Part shown: piece after piece, positions 7,933 to 16,513 of the stretch
Layout of the letters: each line of letters opens with the position of its first letter
Numbering within the stretch: position 1 is the stretch's first letter
Source of the DNA: Myxococcales bacterium
GTDB lineage: Bacteria > Myxococcota_A > Polyangia > Polyangiales > Polyangiaceae
Length of the DNA: 40,325 nt
Direction: 5' to 3'
NCBI GenBank assembly: GCA_021847645.1
Contig: JAJZQG010000056.1
Span: 1-40,325, forward strand
Translations under genes and position numbers: made by a program
The notes under the pieces: generated by a model
Database searches by the model: none
The model's input: only the letters and a program-made list of their open reading frames with translations
What the model was told of the DNA's origin: nothing

Positions 7933-9852
7933 TTATCGCGAGCCGCGCTTCCTGAACACGGTCAGCGCACCGGCCGCGAGGCCGGCCAACAGCAGCAGGC
8001 CGCCGCGCGTGTCTTGCTTGCCCGGGATCGAGCAGCCGCACCCGCTGTCCGAGCCACTGCTCTGGATGTCAGGCTGCAGGCTCGGCCCGCTGGCGCCCGC
8101 GCCTGCTGCACCGGCCGCGCCCGCTTCACCCGCCGCGCCGGCCGCGCCTGCGGCCCCTGCGCTCCCAGCCGCACCGGCTTGTCCCGATGAGCCGCCCGCG
8201 CCCGCCGAACCGCCTGCTCCCGACGATCCGCCCGCGCCGCCTGTGCCCGCGTCCTGATCCGACTCCCACGTAACGAACAGCGTCACCATCTGGATCGACT
8301 CGTCCACCGGCGCGTCGTTCGTGCAGATACGGTAGTCGTACCCCCACGTCGCGGTGAACGGGAAGTACGTGCCGTTCGCCGGTGCTCCGTTGACCTTGAG
8401 CTTCATGACCACCACGCGCTGCTGGCCGTTGCCCAGCGTGCCCGCCGCAACGCCCGCCTGCAGCATCGCCCCGGTCACCGCCGTGCCCGACGAGTCCCCC
8501 GGCACGCCGTCTGTCGCGTAGTCCAGCAGCTCGACATGGGGATCGAGGGGCATCGACAGCTTGAGCCCCTCGGCGTCGGCCTGCCCCGTGTTCGACAGGG
8601 TAGCCGTCAGCGTGATCTCGTCGCCGGCCTTGACACTGGTCACGTCGCTGGTGAAGTCCGAACCCTGCCCGAAGACCGGGGCGTTCACGTCGATCGCCAG
8701 GGCCACGGCCACGGGCAGATACGAGTCGCCCGTGGTGTTCGTGCGCACCACCGCCGAGGTCTGCCCGTTGAGCAGATCGCCGTTGGCCGACGACAGCGGC
8801 AGCGTGGTGATGTCCCAGCCCTGGCGGCCACCGGAGACGTTCGTGCCCGCGAACGCGTCCTGGTTCGCGTCGCCGAAGCTGCCCTGCGTGTCAACCTTGC
8901 CGTCGCTGCCGTTGATCTGCGAGCAGAAGAAGTTGTCGGCGGGGTTGTTGGGCCCCGAGAGCGTGGCGAACGGGCCGGCCGCCGTCTCCGCCAGCAGCAG
9001 CTCGTCGCCCGTGCGGTTGGCGTCGCCCTCGAGCGCCGAGACGATGACGCTGCCTTCCACCGCGCCCGTCGGCGGCGAGCAGAACCCGCTTACGCCGTAG
9101 TCCACGCTCGTGTTCTCGTCCACGAACGAGCCGCCCACGAACACGCTCAGGTTGCGGATCGGCGCGAACTCCGCGCGGTAGGCCACCAGCAGCGTCCATC
9201 CCGCCGCATTGAGCGTGTTGATCGTCGCGTCCTGCGTGGCCGGCACGCCCGAGACGGCGTACGTGGTCGCCCCATGCTGCTTGACGAATTGCGTCACATT
9301 GGCGGAACGCAGGTAGTAGCGAATCTCGAAGCCCGCCCCGGACGATTCGTTGACGGTCAACGCCGTGGTGCCGTCGGGCGCCACCGACGCGGTCTGCCCG
9401 CCGGCGTGCAGGGTCACCGCGTCGTCGAGGTGCGCGGTGACGTCCTCGGTTCCATACGCGTAGCTGCCGCCCCAGACCAGCTCGGCGTACAGCACCTCGG
9501 CATTGGCGGGCAGCGCCAGGACGGCGTTCGACCCGTTCTTGGTCCAGTCCCATGTAGTGCCGGCCGGCCAGGGGTTGGCCGCGTTGAGCGGGTTGTTGTC
9601 GACGCTCGTGGGGTCGAGCGAGATGAATGTGCCGATCGAGTCGGCGGTGCCCGGTCCGTTGAGGCTCGTTTCCTTGCTCAACCCCAGGGTATTGCCAGTG
9701 GCGACGACGCCTCCGGGAGAGGTCGAGCTGTAACGAAGAAGCTGCGCTTCGGCGCGCTCGGGCATCAGGGTGACAAGGCTCGCAACGGCCAGGGCACCGG
9801 GCAGCACCAGGGTTCGGGCACGGCTCAGGTGCGTAGAACGAAAGGAAAGCAC
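7933..9852 (-). CDS. Large surface protein with DUF11-like domain and MYXO-CTERM-type tail
   Basis: This exported protein of 639 residues begins with a GTG preceded by a strong GAGGAGG ribosome-binding site 7 bases away. The signal peptide ends near AERAEAQ. The mature part holds about 350 residues of predicted beta structure and a repeat-like segment around 405-500 (AGDEITLTATLSNTGQADAEG), typical of DUF11/CARDB beta-sandwiches. A Gly/Ala/Ser-rich linker follows, and the tail is SGCGCSIPG - hydrophobic stretch - FRKRGSR. The CGC-hydrophobic-basic ending is the MYXO-CTERM signature, thought to be cut by a dedicated sorting protease and lipid-anchored. A structural or adhesive surface role is likely. 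No sorting protease gene is in the window. Confidence 0.85.
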   Translation of the reverse strand: MLSFRSTHLSRARTLVLPGALAVASLVTLMPERAEAQLLRYSSTSPGGVVATGNTLGLSKETSLNGPGTADSIGTFISLDPTSVDNNPLNAANPWPAGTTWDWTKNGSNAVLALPANAEVLYAELVWGGSYAYGTEDVTAHLDDAVTLHAGGQTASVAPDGTTALTVNESSGAGFEIRYYLRSANVTQFVKQHGATTYAVSGVPATQDATINTLNAAGWTLLVAYRAEFAPIRNLSVFVGGSFVDENTSVDYGVSGFCSPPTGAVEGSVIVSALEGDANRTGDELLLAETAAGPFATLSGPNNPADNFFCSQINGSDGKVDTQGSFGDANQDAFAGTNVSGGRQGWDITTLPLSSANGDLLNGQTSAVVRTNTTGDSYLPVAVALAIDVNAPVFGQGSDFTSDVTSVKAGDEITLTATLSNTGQADAEGLKLSMPLDPHVELLDYATDGVPGDSSGTAVTGAMLQAGVAAGTLGNGQQRVVVMKLKVNGAPANGTYFPFTATWGYDYRICTNDAPVDESIQMVTLFVTWESDQDAGTGGAGGSSGAGGSAGAGGSSGQAGAAGSAGAAGAAGAAGEAGAAGAAGAGASGPSLQPDIQSSGSDSGCGCSIPGKQDTRGGLLLLAGLAAGALTVFRKRGSR

Positions 9853-10074
9853 GGGACAACCTCCTCAATAGGTGAGATCCGCCGAGGATAGCAGGTTACC
9901 GTTGCACGGTCTGCCGGATTCGGCAGCGGGGGCTGTCGCCGGGGAACCGACCCCTGTCTGCCGCGCGGCGGCATGACGAATAGCCCTGGGCAGCGCGCCA
10001 GCAATCCGGCCCAGCCGAGGTCCGCGAGCCGCTGCGGCGGCAATCCGTTCCCAGGCTGCCCCTTGGCAGGTGCG

Positions 10075-10788
10075 CTATTCGTCTTCCAGCGGCTCGTCGA
10101 CCTCTTGCTCGTCGACGTCGAACAGCGGCTCGAACAGTTGCTCGCTCGACGGGTCGAACAGCAGGGGGCGTCCCTGGTCCCGGCCCATGATGGCGCGGAA
10201 GTCCTTGCCCTTGACGGCCATCAGGCGGGCGATGACGGCCCCTGCGTTGTCGTCCGGCCCCTGCGCGTAGATGGGTTGCGTGGGCCGGGCGAGGGGCGTG
10301 TCGAGCAGCGTCTCGGGGCGCGGTCCGATGAACGCCATGGGGAAGTCCGGGTCCGGCTGGAAGCCGAGGGACCTCGCGTAGTCGATGGCGTGGAAGACGA
10401 CCGATTGCCACGTAGGCAGGTCGACCTCCTCGACGCCGCCATGCATCTCGTGGGTCTGGCGCAGTACCCGATCGAGCTCCTCGTCACTGACCACGCGGGC
10501 GAAGCCGCTCTTGACACCCAGGCAGGTGCGGTCGACCAGCGCCATGCACAGCAAGGTCGTCAGACCGCGGCGGCGCGTCATCAGGGCGGTCACCAGCTCG
10601 GGCAGCTCTTCGTTGTCGTCGCGCCAGCCTTGCGAGAGCCACAGCTTGTCGATAGGGAACTCGTGAGCACGGCGCAGCAGCGCATGGGGCGTCCGGGCGG
10701 CTTTGGCCTTGGCCTGCTTTTTCTTGAGCTCGGCGCGGCGTGCCTTCTGTTTCGCGAGCTTGTTCGATTGTCCGCGGTGGGTTGGCAT
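10075..10788 (-). CDS. Conserved hypothetical protein with Lys/Arg-rich N-terminus
   Basis: This protein of 237 residues is of unknown function. The N-terminus is strongly basic (KLAKQKARRAELKKKQAKAK, about residues 10-29). A core follows with FPIDKLWLSQGW, VTALMTRRRGLTTLLCMALVD and CLGVKSGFARV, and the C-terminal tail is very acidic (EQEVDEPLEDE). The core resembles an uncharacterised proteobacterial family whose members carry a LVD-x(3)-CLGVK signature, but I cannot name it. The charge polarity (basic head, acidic tail) suggests nucleic-acid or ribosome contact. ATG 10788 was chosen because family-like sequence starts there. It lies 80 bases downstream of the cyclic-nucleotide-binding gene on the same strand, so co-transcription is possible. 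Confidence 0.65.
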   Translation of the reverse strand: MPTHRGQSNKLAKQKARRAELKKKQAKAKAARTPHALLRRAHEFPIDKLWLSQGWRDDNEELPELVTALMTRRRGLTTLLCMALVDRTCLGVKSGFARVVSDEELDRVLRQTHEMHGGVEEVDLPTWQSVVFHAIDYARSLGFQPDPDFPMAFIGPRPETLLDTPLARPTQPIYAQGPDDNAGAVIARLMAVKGKDFRAIMGRDQGRPLLFDPSSEQLFEPLFDVDEQEVDEPLEDE

Positions 10789-10868
10789 GCGCCGTCCTGT
10801 GCACCAGACGGTCCCCGGCTGCAAGCGGCAACGCAGCTGTGACGAGATCCGGCTGGGAGAAGGCGTGC

Positions 10869-11336
10869 TCAGTGGGCGATGGGAATCTGGTCCACGATGG
10901 ACTGGAGCCGCCGCGTGACTCCCACGTAACGGTCGAAGTACGCGCGGGCCACGCCCCGGATGATGTGCAGGCCCGTCCGCGCATCCTCGTCGAGCACGGC
11001 CAGCAGGCTCTTGGCCTCGATCTGCAGCACCGAGCAGGGCGTGTCGCACACGGCCGTGACCGTGTGCCGCGGCGAGCCCAGCAGCGACGACATGCCGAAC
11101 AGCTCGCCCGTGCCGACCTGCGCGATCATGACGTTGATGTTCTTGCTCGACGGCAGGCGCAGGTGGATCCTGCCCTCCACGAGCAGGTACACGTGGGTCG
11201 CCTCGTCACCGGCCCGGTGGACCGAGTCACCGGCCAGGCACTGGCGCATCGTCGAGAACGCCTCGATCCGGTTCACCTGGTTGGGCGTGAGACTCTGAAA
11301 CAGAGTCTGTCCGCGCAGCATGCTCTGAATGCTCAT
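10869..11336 (-). CDS. Cyclic nucleotide-binding domain protein
   Basis: This 155-residue protein consists almost entirely of one Crp-type cyclic nucleotide-binding domain. The early LFQSLTPNQVNRIEAF helix, the DEATHVYLLVEGRIHLRL strand pair, the GTGELFGMSSLLGSPRHTVTAV phosphate-binding-cassette region and the VLQIEAKSLL strand are all visible. There is no helix-turn-helix after it, so it is not a transcription factor by itself; the C-terminal 40 residues are helical and may mediate dimer or partner contact. The cassette Glu is present (GELFG), and the Arg of the cassette is approximated by SPRHT. The start ATG has AAAGGGGG upstream at good spacing. Confidence 0.85.
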   Translation of the reverse strand: MSIQSMLRGQTLFQSLTPNQVNRIEAFSTMRQCLAGDSVHRAGDEATHVYLLVEGRIHLRLPSSKNINVMIAQVGTGELFGMSSLLGSPRHTVTAVCDTPCSVLQIEAKSLLAVLDEDARTGLHIIRGVARAYFDRYVGVTRRLQSIVDQIPIAH

Positions 11337-11351
11337 GATAGCCCCCTTTCC

Positions 11352-11368
11352 GCCGGGCCATGCCCGGT
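11352..11368. promoter_or_regulatory. Hairpin upstream of the cyclic-nucleotide-binding gene
   Basis: A near-perfect inverted repeat (CCGGGC - CAT - GCCCGG) sits just upstream of the AAAGGGGG ribosome-binding site of the gene starting at 11336. It also lies about 215 bases downstream of the fused lyase stop. It could influence translation of the CNBD gene or end the lyase transcript. Confidence 0.3.
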
Positions 11369-11442
11369 GTCATGACGCGACGTTTCCGCGTGCAGACAGT
11401 ACGCAGCCCCATCCTTACCCATGCCATCATTGACTCGCAATC

Positions 11443-11448
11443 TGTCAA
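11443..11448 (-). promoter_or_regulatory. Possible -35 element (TTGACA)
   Basis: A perfect TTGACA on the minus strand lies about 107 bases upstream of the CNBD start codon. No convincing TATAAT-like element lies 16-18 bases downstream, so this is a weak promoter candidate only. Confidence 0.2.
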
Positions 11449-11582
11449 GTACGGCGGTCGCGAGACGCGCAGAAATTCGCGCGTGTCCGCGGACAGCACG
11501 CCCGGCGTGTGTCGGGGACAATGATGGATGACAGTCTCGGGAGGGCAGGGGGAAGGCCGTACGCAGGAGTCGCGACCGCGCG

Positions 11583-14255
11583 CTACTCGTCGATGCGCTC
11601 GAAGCGTCCCTGGAAGAACCGCAGCCGGCTCGGCTCGTAGACGAACTTGAGCCCGCGCAGCTCGCTGCGACGCTGGTAGAGGCGAATGATGCCGTCGGCG
11701 ATGACGGCCATCTGGTCATCGGTGTAGACGCGGCGGGGGATGGTCAGGCGCACCAGCTCGAGGGCTGGACGGTAGTTCTTGCCTTCCGGATTGCGGCCCT
11801 TGGAGACATTGCCGCGCTCCATGGCCCGCACGCCGGTCTCCACGTAGATCTCGGCGGCCAGGCGCTGCGCGGGATACTCGTCCTGGTCGATGTGCGGCAG
11901 GAACCGCTTGGCATCCAGGAAGATCGCGTGGGTGCCCGGCGGCTGCACGATCGGCACGCCGGCCTCCATCAACCGTTTGCCCAACGCTTCGGTCTGACGC
12001 ACGCGCGAACGAATGTAGCGGTCGTCAAGCATCTCCTCGACGCCGCGGGCGATCGCCGCCAGGTCTGCAATCGCCAGGCCGCCGTCGGTCACGTTCCCCT
12101 CGTAGACCCGCAAGAGCTCCTCGGACTTGCGCGCCCAGAGCTCGTTGTCGCGGTAGGCCAGCACCCCGCCGATGTTGATCAGGAAGTCCTTCTTGCCGCT
12201 GATCGTGCAGCCGTCGCCGTGGGCCATCATCTCGCGCACGATGTCTCGGATTCTGGTGTTGCGATACTTGGGATCGCGACGCTGGATCATGTAGGCGTTC
12301 TCGGCGACGCGCGTGGCGTCGAAGAACACGGGGATCTTGTGGTGGCTGCACCACGCGTAGACCTCCTTGACGTTATCCATGCTTACCGGCTGTCCGCCGG
12401 CCATGTTCACGGAGAACTCGAAGGAGATGTAGGCGATCTTCTCGGCACCGTGCTTGTCGGCCAGCGCCTTGAGCTTGTTCAGGTCGATGTTGCCCTTCCA
12501 GGGATGCTCGCTGGCCGGGTCGTGGGCCTCGTCGACGATTACGTCGTGGAACACGCCGCCGGCCATCTCCTGGTGCAGCTTGGTGGTCGTGAAGTACATG
12601 TTCCCCGGCACCAGCTGCCCAGGCTTGATCATCACCTGGCTCATGATGTGCTCGGCTGCACGACCCTGGTGCGTCGGCAGGATGTACTCGTAGCCGAACA
12701 CGTCCCGCAACGTCGCCACGAAACGGTCGTATTCGTCGCTGTGGTAGCTCGTCGCCCGCGTCGCGTCGTAGGCCGCCCACTGGTCGCAGCTCATCGCGGA
12801 GGTGCCCGAGTCGGTCAGCAGGTCCATGGTCACGTCGGCCGAACGCAGCAGGAAGGTGTTGTAGCCGGCCTTGCGGATCGCCTTTTCGCGCTGCTCGCGG
12901 CTCAGCTCGCCTACCCGCTCGATGGTGTGGACCAGGTACGGATAGGTGTCGAACTCGAAGTTCTCCAGGTCCGCGAACACGGAGCGGTAGGCCATCTGGT
13001 CGCGCCAGCGGCCGGTGACGATGGGCTCGAGCGCCACGACCTTGTCACGCTGACGGTAGAGCTGGATGATCGCGTCCGCGACCTGATCGAGCTGCTGGTT
13101 GGTCATCGCCAGGCGCGGGATCTGCACCGGCACCAGCATGTCGCGCCCGACCTGCCCGGCTGCCACGGCCCGCACGCCCGATACCTGGTAGAGCGCCACC
13201 GACAGCGCGTCCTGCTGGTGCGCGCCCAGATGCGGCAGGAATCTGTCCGCAACCAGATAGGCGCCGTCGCATCCTCGCTCGAGCGGCACCCCGGCGCTCT
13301 TCAGGCGATCGGTGAAGCGCTCGGCCTGGTGCATCACCCAGTGCACCTCGGTCTCCAGCACCATCTCGCGAAGCCCGCGCGCCAGCACCTCCATCGTGCG
13401 CCCCGCCATCCCGCCATAGGTGTGCAGCCCCTCGTAGACCACCACCTCGTTCATGAACTTCTCGTAGTCCGCGGGGTTGTCCGTCGCCAGGATCGCACCG
13501 GTGTTCGCCTTCGGATCCTGCGCGCCGTCCATCTGGAACACGTGCGCCGTCTTGGCAATCTGCTTGACGATCTCCGCGATGCTGCGTGCCTGCTGCCCAG
13601 CCTCGTGCTTCTGGATGTACCAGGCATTCTCGATGACCCGCGAGCCGTCGAGCACCAGCCGCAGCCCGTGCTTGTCGGCCGCCGCGCGAACCGCCTTCAG
13701 GTTCTCCAGGCTGAAGGGGTGCTGGCCGTCCGCGAACGCCTGCAACCCCACGATTGCCACGTTGCCCTTCGCGATCGCGCCCTGGAGCTTCGCCAGATCC
13801 ACGTTGCCCGTGAAGACCTTCTCGCTCTTGTCCCGAACGTCCGGCACCTCGACCTGGCGCGGCGTCAGCACGTCGGAGCGCGATCGCGCGTTGGTCGGCA
13901 ACGCCGAGCCCGGCGGCACCATCGTCGCCACCACCAGCTTCACACACCCCAAGATGTTGTGCGCCGGGCATACGTAGGTGAACCCGAACACGTCGGCCAC
14001 GGCCTTCTCGAGCCCCTCGAAGTTCGTTGCTCCCGCATACGCCTCGTCGCCCAACAGCTGACCCGCGAGCTGCTCCTGGCTCATCGCGCTGGTGCCTGTC
14101 GAGCACATGTCGAAGCTCACCTGGCTCTGCGTCAGGTGCAGCACGTTGAACCGGGCCGCGACCAGGTTCCTCTTGCGCTGTTCGATGGTGGGGAAGCTGA
14201 TGAGCCGGACGGTCTTGATCTTGTGCGGTTCGTAGGTCTGCGCAGTCCTCGCCAT
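11583..14255 (-). CDS. Fused double-domain tyrosine phenol-lyase-type protein
   Basis: At 890 residues this is about twice the length of tyrosine phenol-lyase (TPL, 456 aa) or tryptophanase. Both halves align with TPL. C-half (about 455-890): Gln-Gly-Arg 530-532 for PLP phosphate, FTTT 555-558, FDATR 645-649, SGKKD 686-690 with Lys689 as the Schiff-base lysine, MERG 812-815 with Arg814 at TPL Arg381 (the tyrosine-specific residue), and VRLTIPRR with Arg836 at Arg404. N-half (about 1-420): the lysine site is DGAQD (Gln246), Gln-Gly-Arg is Asn-Ile-Leu, and both substrate arginines are lost. It keeps GDEAYAG (69-75) and YEGLHTYGG (274-282), which are changed in the C-half. ATG 14255 has GGAGGTGA five bases upstream. 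Expected chemistry is L-tyrosine to phenol, pyruvate and ammonia, or the reverse; this is inferred from the C-half residues. Confidence 0.88.
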   Translation of the reverse strand: MARTAQTYEPHKIKTVRLISFPTIEQRKRNLVAARFNVLHLTQSQVSFDMCSTGTSAMSQEQLAGQLLGDEAYAGATNFEGLEKAVADVFGFTYVCPAHNILGCVKLVVATMVPPGSALPTNARSRSDVLTPRQVEVPDVRDKSEKVFTGNVDLAKLQGAIAKGNVAIVGLQAFADGQHPFSLENLKAVRAAADKHGLRLVLDGSRVIENAWYIQKHEAGQQARSIAEIVKQIAKTAHVFQMDGAQDPKANTGAILATDNPADYEKFMNEVVVYEGLHTYGGMAGRTMEVLARGLREMVLETEVHWVMHQAERFTDRLKSAGVPLERGCDGAYLVADRFLPHLGAHQQDALSVALYQVSGVRAVAAGQVGRDMLVPVQIPRLAMTNQQLDQVADAIIQLYRQRDKVVALEPIVTGRWRDQMAYRSVFADLENFEFDTYPYLVHTIERVGELSREQREKAIRKAGYNTFLLRSADVTMDLLTDSGTSAMSCDQWAAYDATRATSYHSDEYDRFVATLRDVFGYEYILPTHQGRAAEHIMSQVMIKPGQLVPGNMYFTTTKLHQEMAGGVFHDVIVDEAHDPASEHPWKGNIDLNKLKALADKHGAEKIAYISFEFSVNMAGGQPVSMDNVKEVYAWCSHHKIPVFFDATRVAENAYMIQRRDPKYRNTRIRDIVREMMAHGDGCTISGKKDFLINIGGVLAYRDNELWARKSEELLRVYEGNVTDGGLAIADLAAIARGVEEMLDDRYIRSRVRQTEALGKRLMEAGVPIVQPPGTHAIFLDAKRFLPHIDQDEYPAQRLAAEIYVETGVRAMERGNVSKGRNPEGKNYRPALELVRLTIPRRVYTDDQMAVIADGIIRLYQRRSELRGLKFVYEPSRLRFFQGRFERIDE

Positions 14256-14621
14256 GTTGGTCACCTCCCGACCCCGCGCTGGCACTCCGCGGGATTCGAC
14301 GGAGCTATCACAGCGGGCGATCGGCGCGCGGACGATAGCCTGCGGACCTTGGGTTGTCACGCCGCTTCCAGGGGCCCGCGGCGCGTCCGGCCGATAGCTT
14401 CGTTGCTTCGACCGCGCGCTTGAAACACCTTGGGACGCCCGTCCCGTTTGGCCCGACGTGGGCTTTCCCACCATGGCTGCGCGCTGGTCGCTTCCGGCTT
14501 GCGGGATACCCGATCAGGACGGCCGGGCCTTGGCGTTGCGCCTGCCCGATTAATAAGTAGCAGTCGCCGCTCGCCCGTTCCGCCGAGCCTCGAGTTCGTT
14601 ACGGACGGCTTCGTGCTCCTG
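14256..14621. other. Intergenic leader between permease and fused lyase
   Basis: This 366-base stretch has no supported gene. It carries the strong ribosome-binding site of the fused lyase gene near 14261-14268. An AT-richer patch around 14549-14558 (TTATTAAT on the minus strand) could be a -10 region for the lyase, which would leave a leader of nearly 300 bases. No clear terminator for the permease was seen. Confidence 0.4.
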
Positions 14622-16349
14622 TCACCTCGACGCGAGCGATCGTCGTGCAACCGCGAGCGCAACCATGGTGATGCTCATGCCGAGCGCCGTCAGTCCGATG
14701 CCCAGCACGGCCCGGAGCTCGCCGGCCATCAAGGCATCGACCAAGCCCCGAAGCCCGACGCCGTGCGGCATGCCGAACAGGCCGATCGAGGTCGCCAGCA
14801 GTCCGCCGGAAAGCACCTTGAGCACCGGCGGCGGCTTGTGGGGACGACCCCCTTCGCGGCCGAGCGTGCTGTGGCAGTACCCGTAGGACGAGTAGAACGC
14901 GAGCCCCAGCGCCAGCCAGCCCACGAACCGCCACCAGGAGGCGGGCGGCAGGTAGATCATCAGGAACAGGCACGACGCCATTCCGAGCCCCGGAACCAGG
15001 TACGGGCCGAACGGTACACGAAAAGGACGCCGTCGGTCGGGATCGGTGAAGCGCAGGATCGGAATTCCGATGCACACCAGCACGAAGGCGAACAGCGTTC
15101 CGATGTTCGTCAGATCGACCATCTCGTCGATGCTGGCGAACGCCGCGACGCCGCCGACCGCCAGGCCCGTGACGATGGTGGGCACGTACGGGGTCTTGAA
15201 CTTCGGGTGGACCTTGGCGAAGGTCGGCGGCAGCAAGCCGTCGCGCGCCATCGAGAAGAAGATGCGCGGCTGGCCGAGCTGGAAGACGAGCAGCACCGCC
15301 GTGTGCGCGACCACCGAGCCGAATGCCACGAACGCTGCGGCCCAGGTGGCCGTGGGCGCCACGTGATCGAGCGCCATGGTCAGAGGTTCCGCCTGCTCGG
15401 TGGCGAGACGTTGCACCAGCTCGTGATAGGGCATCACGCCCGTGAACACCGCTGCAACCACCACGTACAGAAGGGTGGAGACGGCCAGCGACGCGATGAT
15501 GCCGATCGGCAAGTCGCGGCTCGGATTGCGCGTCTCCTCCGCTACGGTGGAGACGGCGTCGAAGCCGATATAGGCGAAGAACACCACCGCTGCGCCGGCC
15601 AAGGTGCCTCCCCAGCCCCTTGGCTGGAAGGGCGTCCAGTTCTTCACGATCGATCCCGACGGCACGAAGTACAGGGCCGCACCCACGAAGAACAGCAGCA
15701 CGATGATCTTGATGATGACCATGCCCGCATTGAAGCGGGCCGACTCCTTGATACCCCACACGAGCACCAGGGTGATGATCATGACGATGGCGAATGCCAA
15801 CAGGTTGAACACGATGGGCACGCCCAGCACGTGCGGCGCATGGTCGAGCAAGCCCGGTATTCTGGCCGCCGTGCGGACGTCGGTGGAAAGCCAGGGCGGC
15901 ACGTGGATGCCGAACGCCGTTTCCAGGAACGTACGGAAGTAGTTGGCCCAGCTGATGGCCACGGCCACGTTGCCGACGGCGTACTCGATGATGAGGTCCC
16001 AGCCGATGATCCAGGCCACCAGCTCGCCGAGCGTGGCGTACGAGTAGGTGTACGCCGAGCCGGAGATGGGGACCATCGAGGCGAACTCGGCGTAGCACAG
16101 CGCGGTGAGCGCCGAGACCGCCGCCGTGATCATGAACGACACGACGAGCGACGGGCCGGCACCCGGCCTGGATGCGTCCCCGGCCGCCGCGGTTCCGATG
16201 GTCGCGAAGATCCCTGCACCGATGATCGCGCCGATGCCCAGCAGGGTCACGTTGAAGGCTCCCAGGGACCGCTTCAGCGTGTACTTCTCGTCGCTCGCTA
16301 CGCTCAGGATGGCGTCCAGGCTCTTGCGTCGGAACAGGTCGATCGCCAC
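14622..16349 (-). CDS. APC-family (cationic amino acid type) permease
   Basis: This inner-membrane transporter of 575 residues has about 12-14 hydrophobic segments. The N-terminus (DLFRRKSLDAILSVASDE) and GIGAIIGAGIFATIG in TM1 are classical for the bacterial CAT branch of the APC superfamily; FFAYIGFDAVSTVAEETRNP in TM6 is the matching substrate/ion-site segment. It probably imports an amino acid in symport or exchange. The GTG at 16349 was chosen because family sequence begins there and GGGAG lies 7 bases upstream. It is on the same strand as, and 366 bases upstream of, the tyrosine phenol-lyase-type gene, reminiscent of tnaA-tnaB or tpl-transporter pairs, though gene order is reversed. Confidence 0.9.
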   Translation of the reverse strand: MAIDLFRRKSLDAILSVASDEKYTLKRSLGAFNVTLLGIGAIIGAGIFATIGTAAAGDASRPGAGPSLVVSFMITAAVSALTALCYAEFASMVPISGSAYTYSYATLGELVAWIIGWDLIIEYAVGNVAVAISWANYFRTFLETAFGIHVPPWLSTDVRTAARIPGLLDHAPHVLGVPIVFNLLAFAIVMIITLVLVWGIKESARFNAGMVIIKIIVLLFFVGAALYFVPSGSIVKNWTPFQPRGWGGTLAGAAVVFFAYIGFDAVSTVAEETRNPSRDLPIGIIASLAVSTLLYVVVAAVFTGVMPYHELVQRLATEQAEPLTMALDHVAPTATWAAAFVAFGSVVAHTAVLLVFQLGQPRIFFSMARDGLLPPTFAKVHPKFKTPYVPTIVTGLAVGGVAAFASIDEMVDLTNIGTLFAFVLVCIGIPILRFTDPDRRRPFRVPFGPYLVPGLGMASCLFLMIYLPPASWWRFVGWLALGLAFYSSYGYCHSTLGREGGRPHKPPPVLKVLSGGLLATSIGLFGMPHGVGLRGLVDALMAGELRAVLGIGLTALGMSITMVALAVARRSLASR

Positions 16350-16513
16350 TGGTTTCTCCCGGCGAGGGCCGCCGGCTGGGCCGGCTCCCCGCTGCGTCAC
16401 CGGAGCCCGCCTTCTCCCCGGCCGTGATGTCGTCCAAGCCCGCAGGCTTTCACCGTCGTCGTGCGCCGCCTTGTATCTCACGACTCGGCCACGCGCGCCA
16501 AGCCCCCGGCCTT

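Noticed and set aside
11892..14423. 843-codon plus-strand open frame opposite the fused lyase
   Set aside because: His/Arg/Val-rich with no family resemblance; the minus strand encodes a clear TPL-type protein.
14430..16427. 665-codon plus-strand frame opposite the permease
   Set aside because: Composition is rich in His/Arg/Gln/Gly without domains; the minus strand encodes an unmistakable APC permease.
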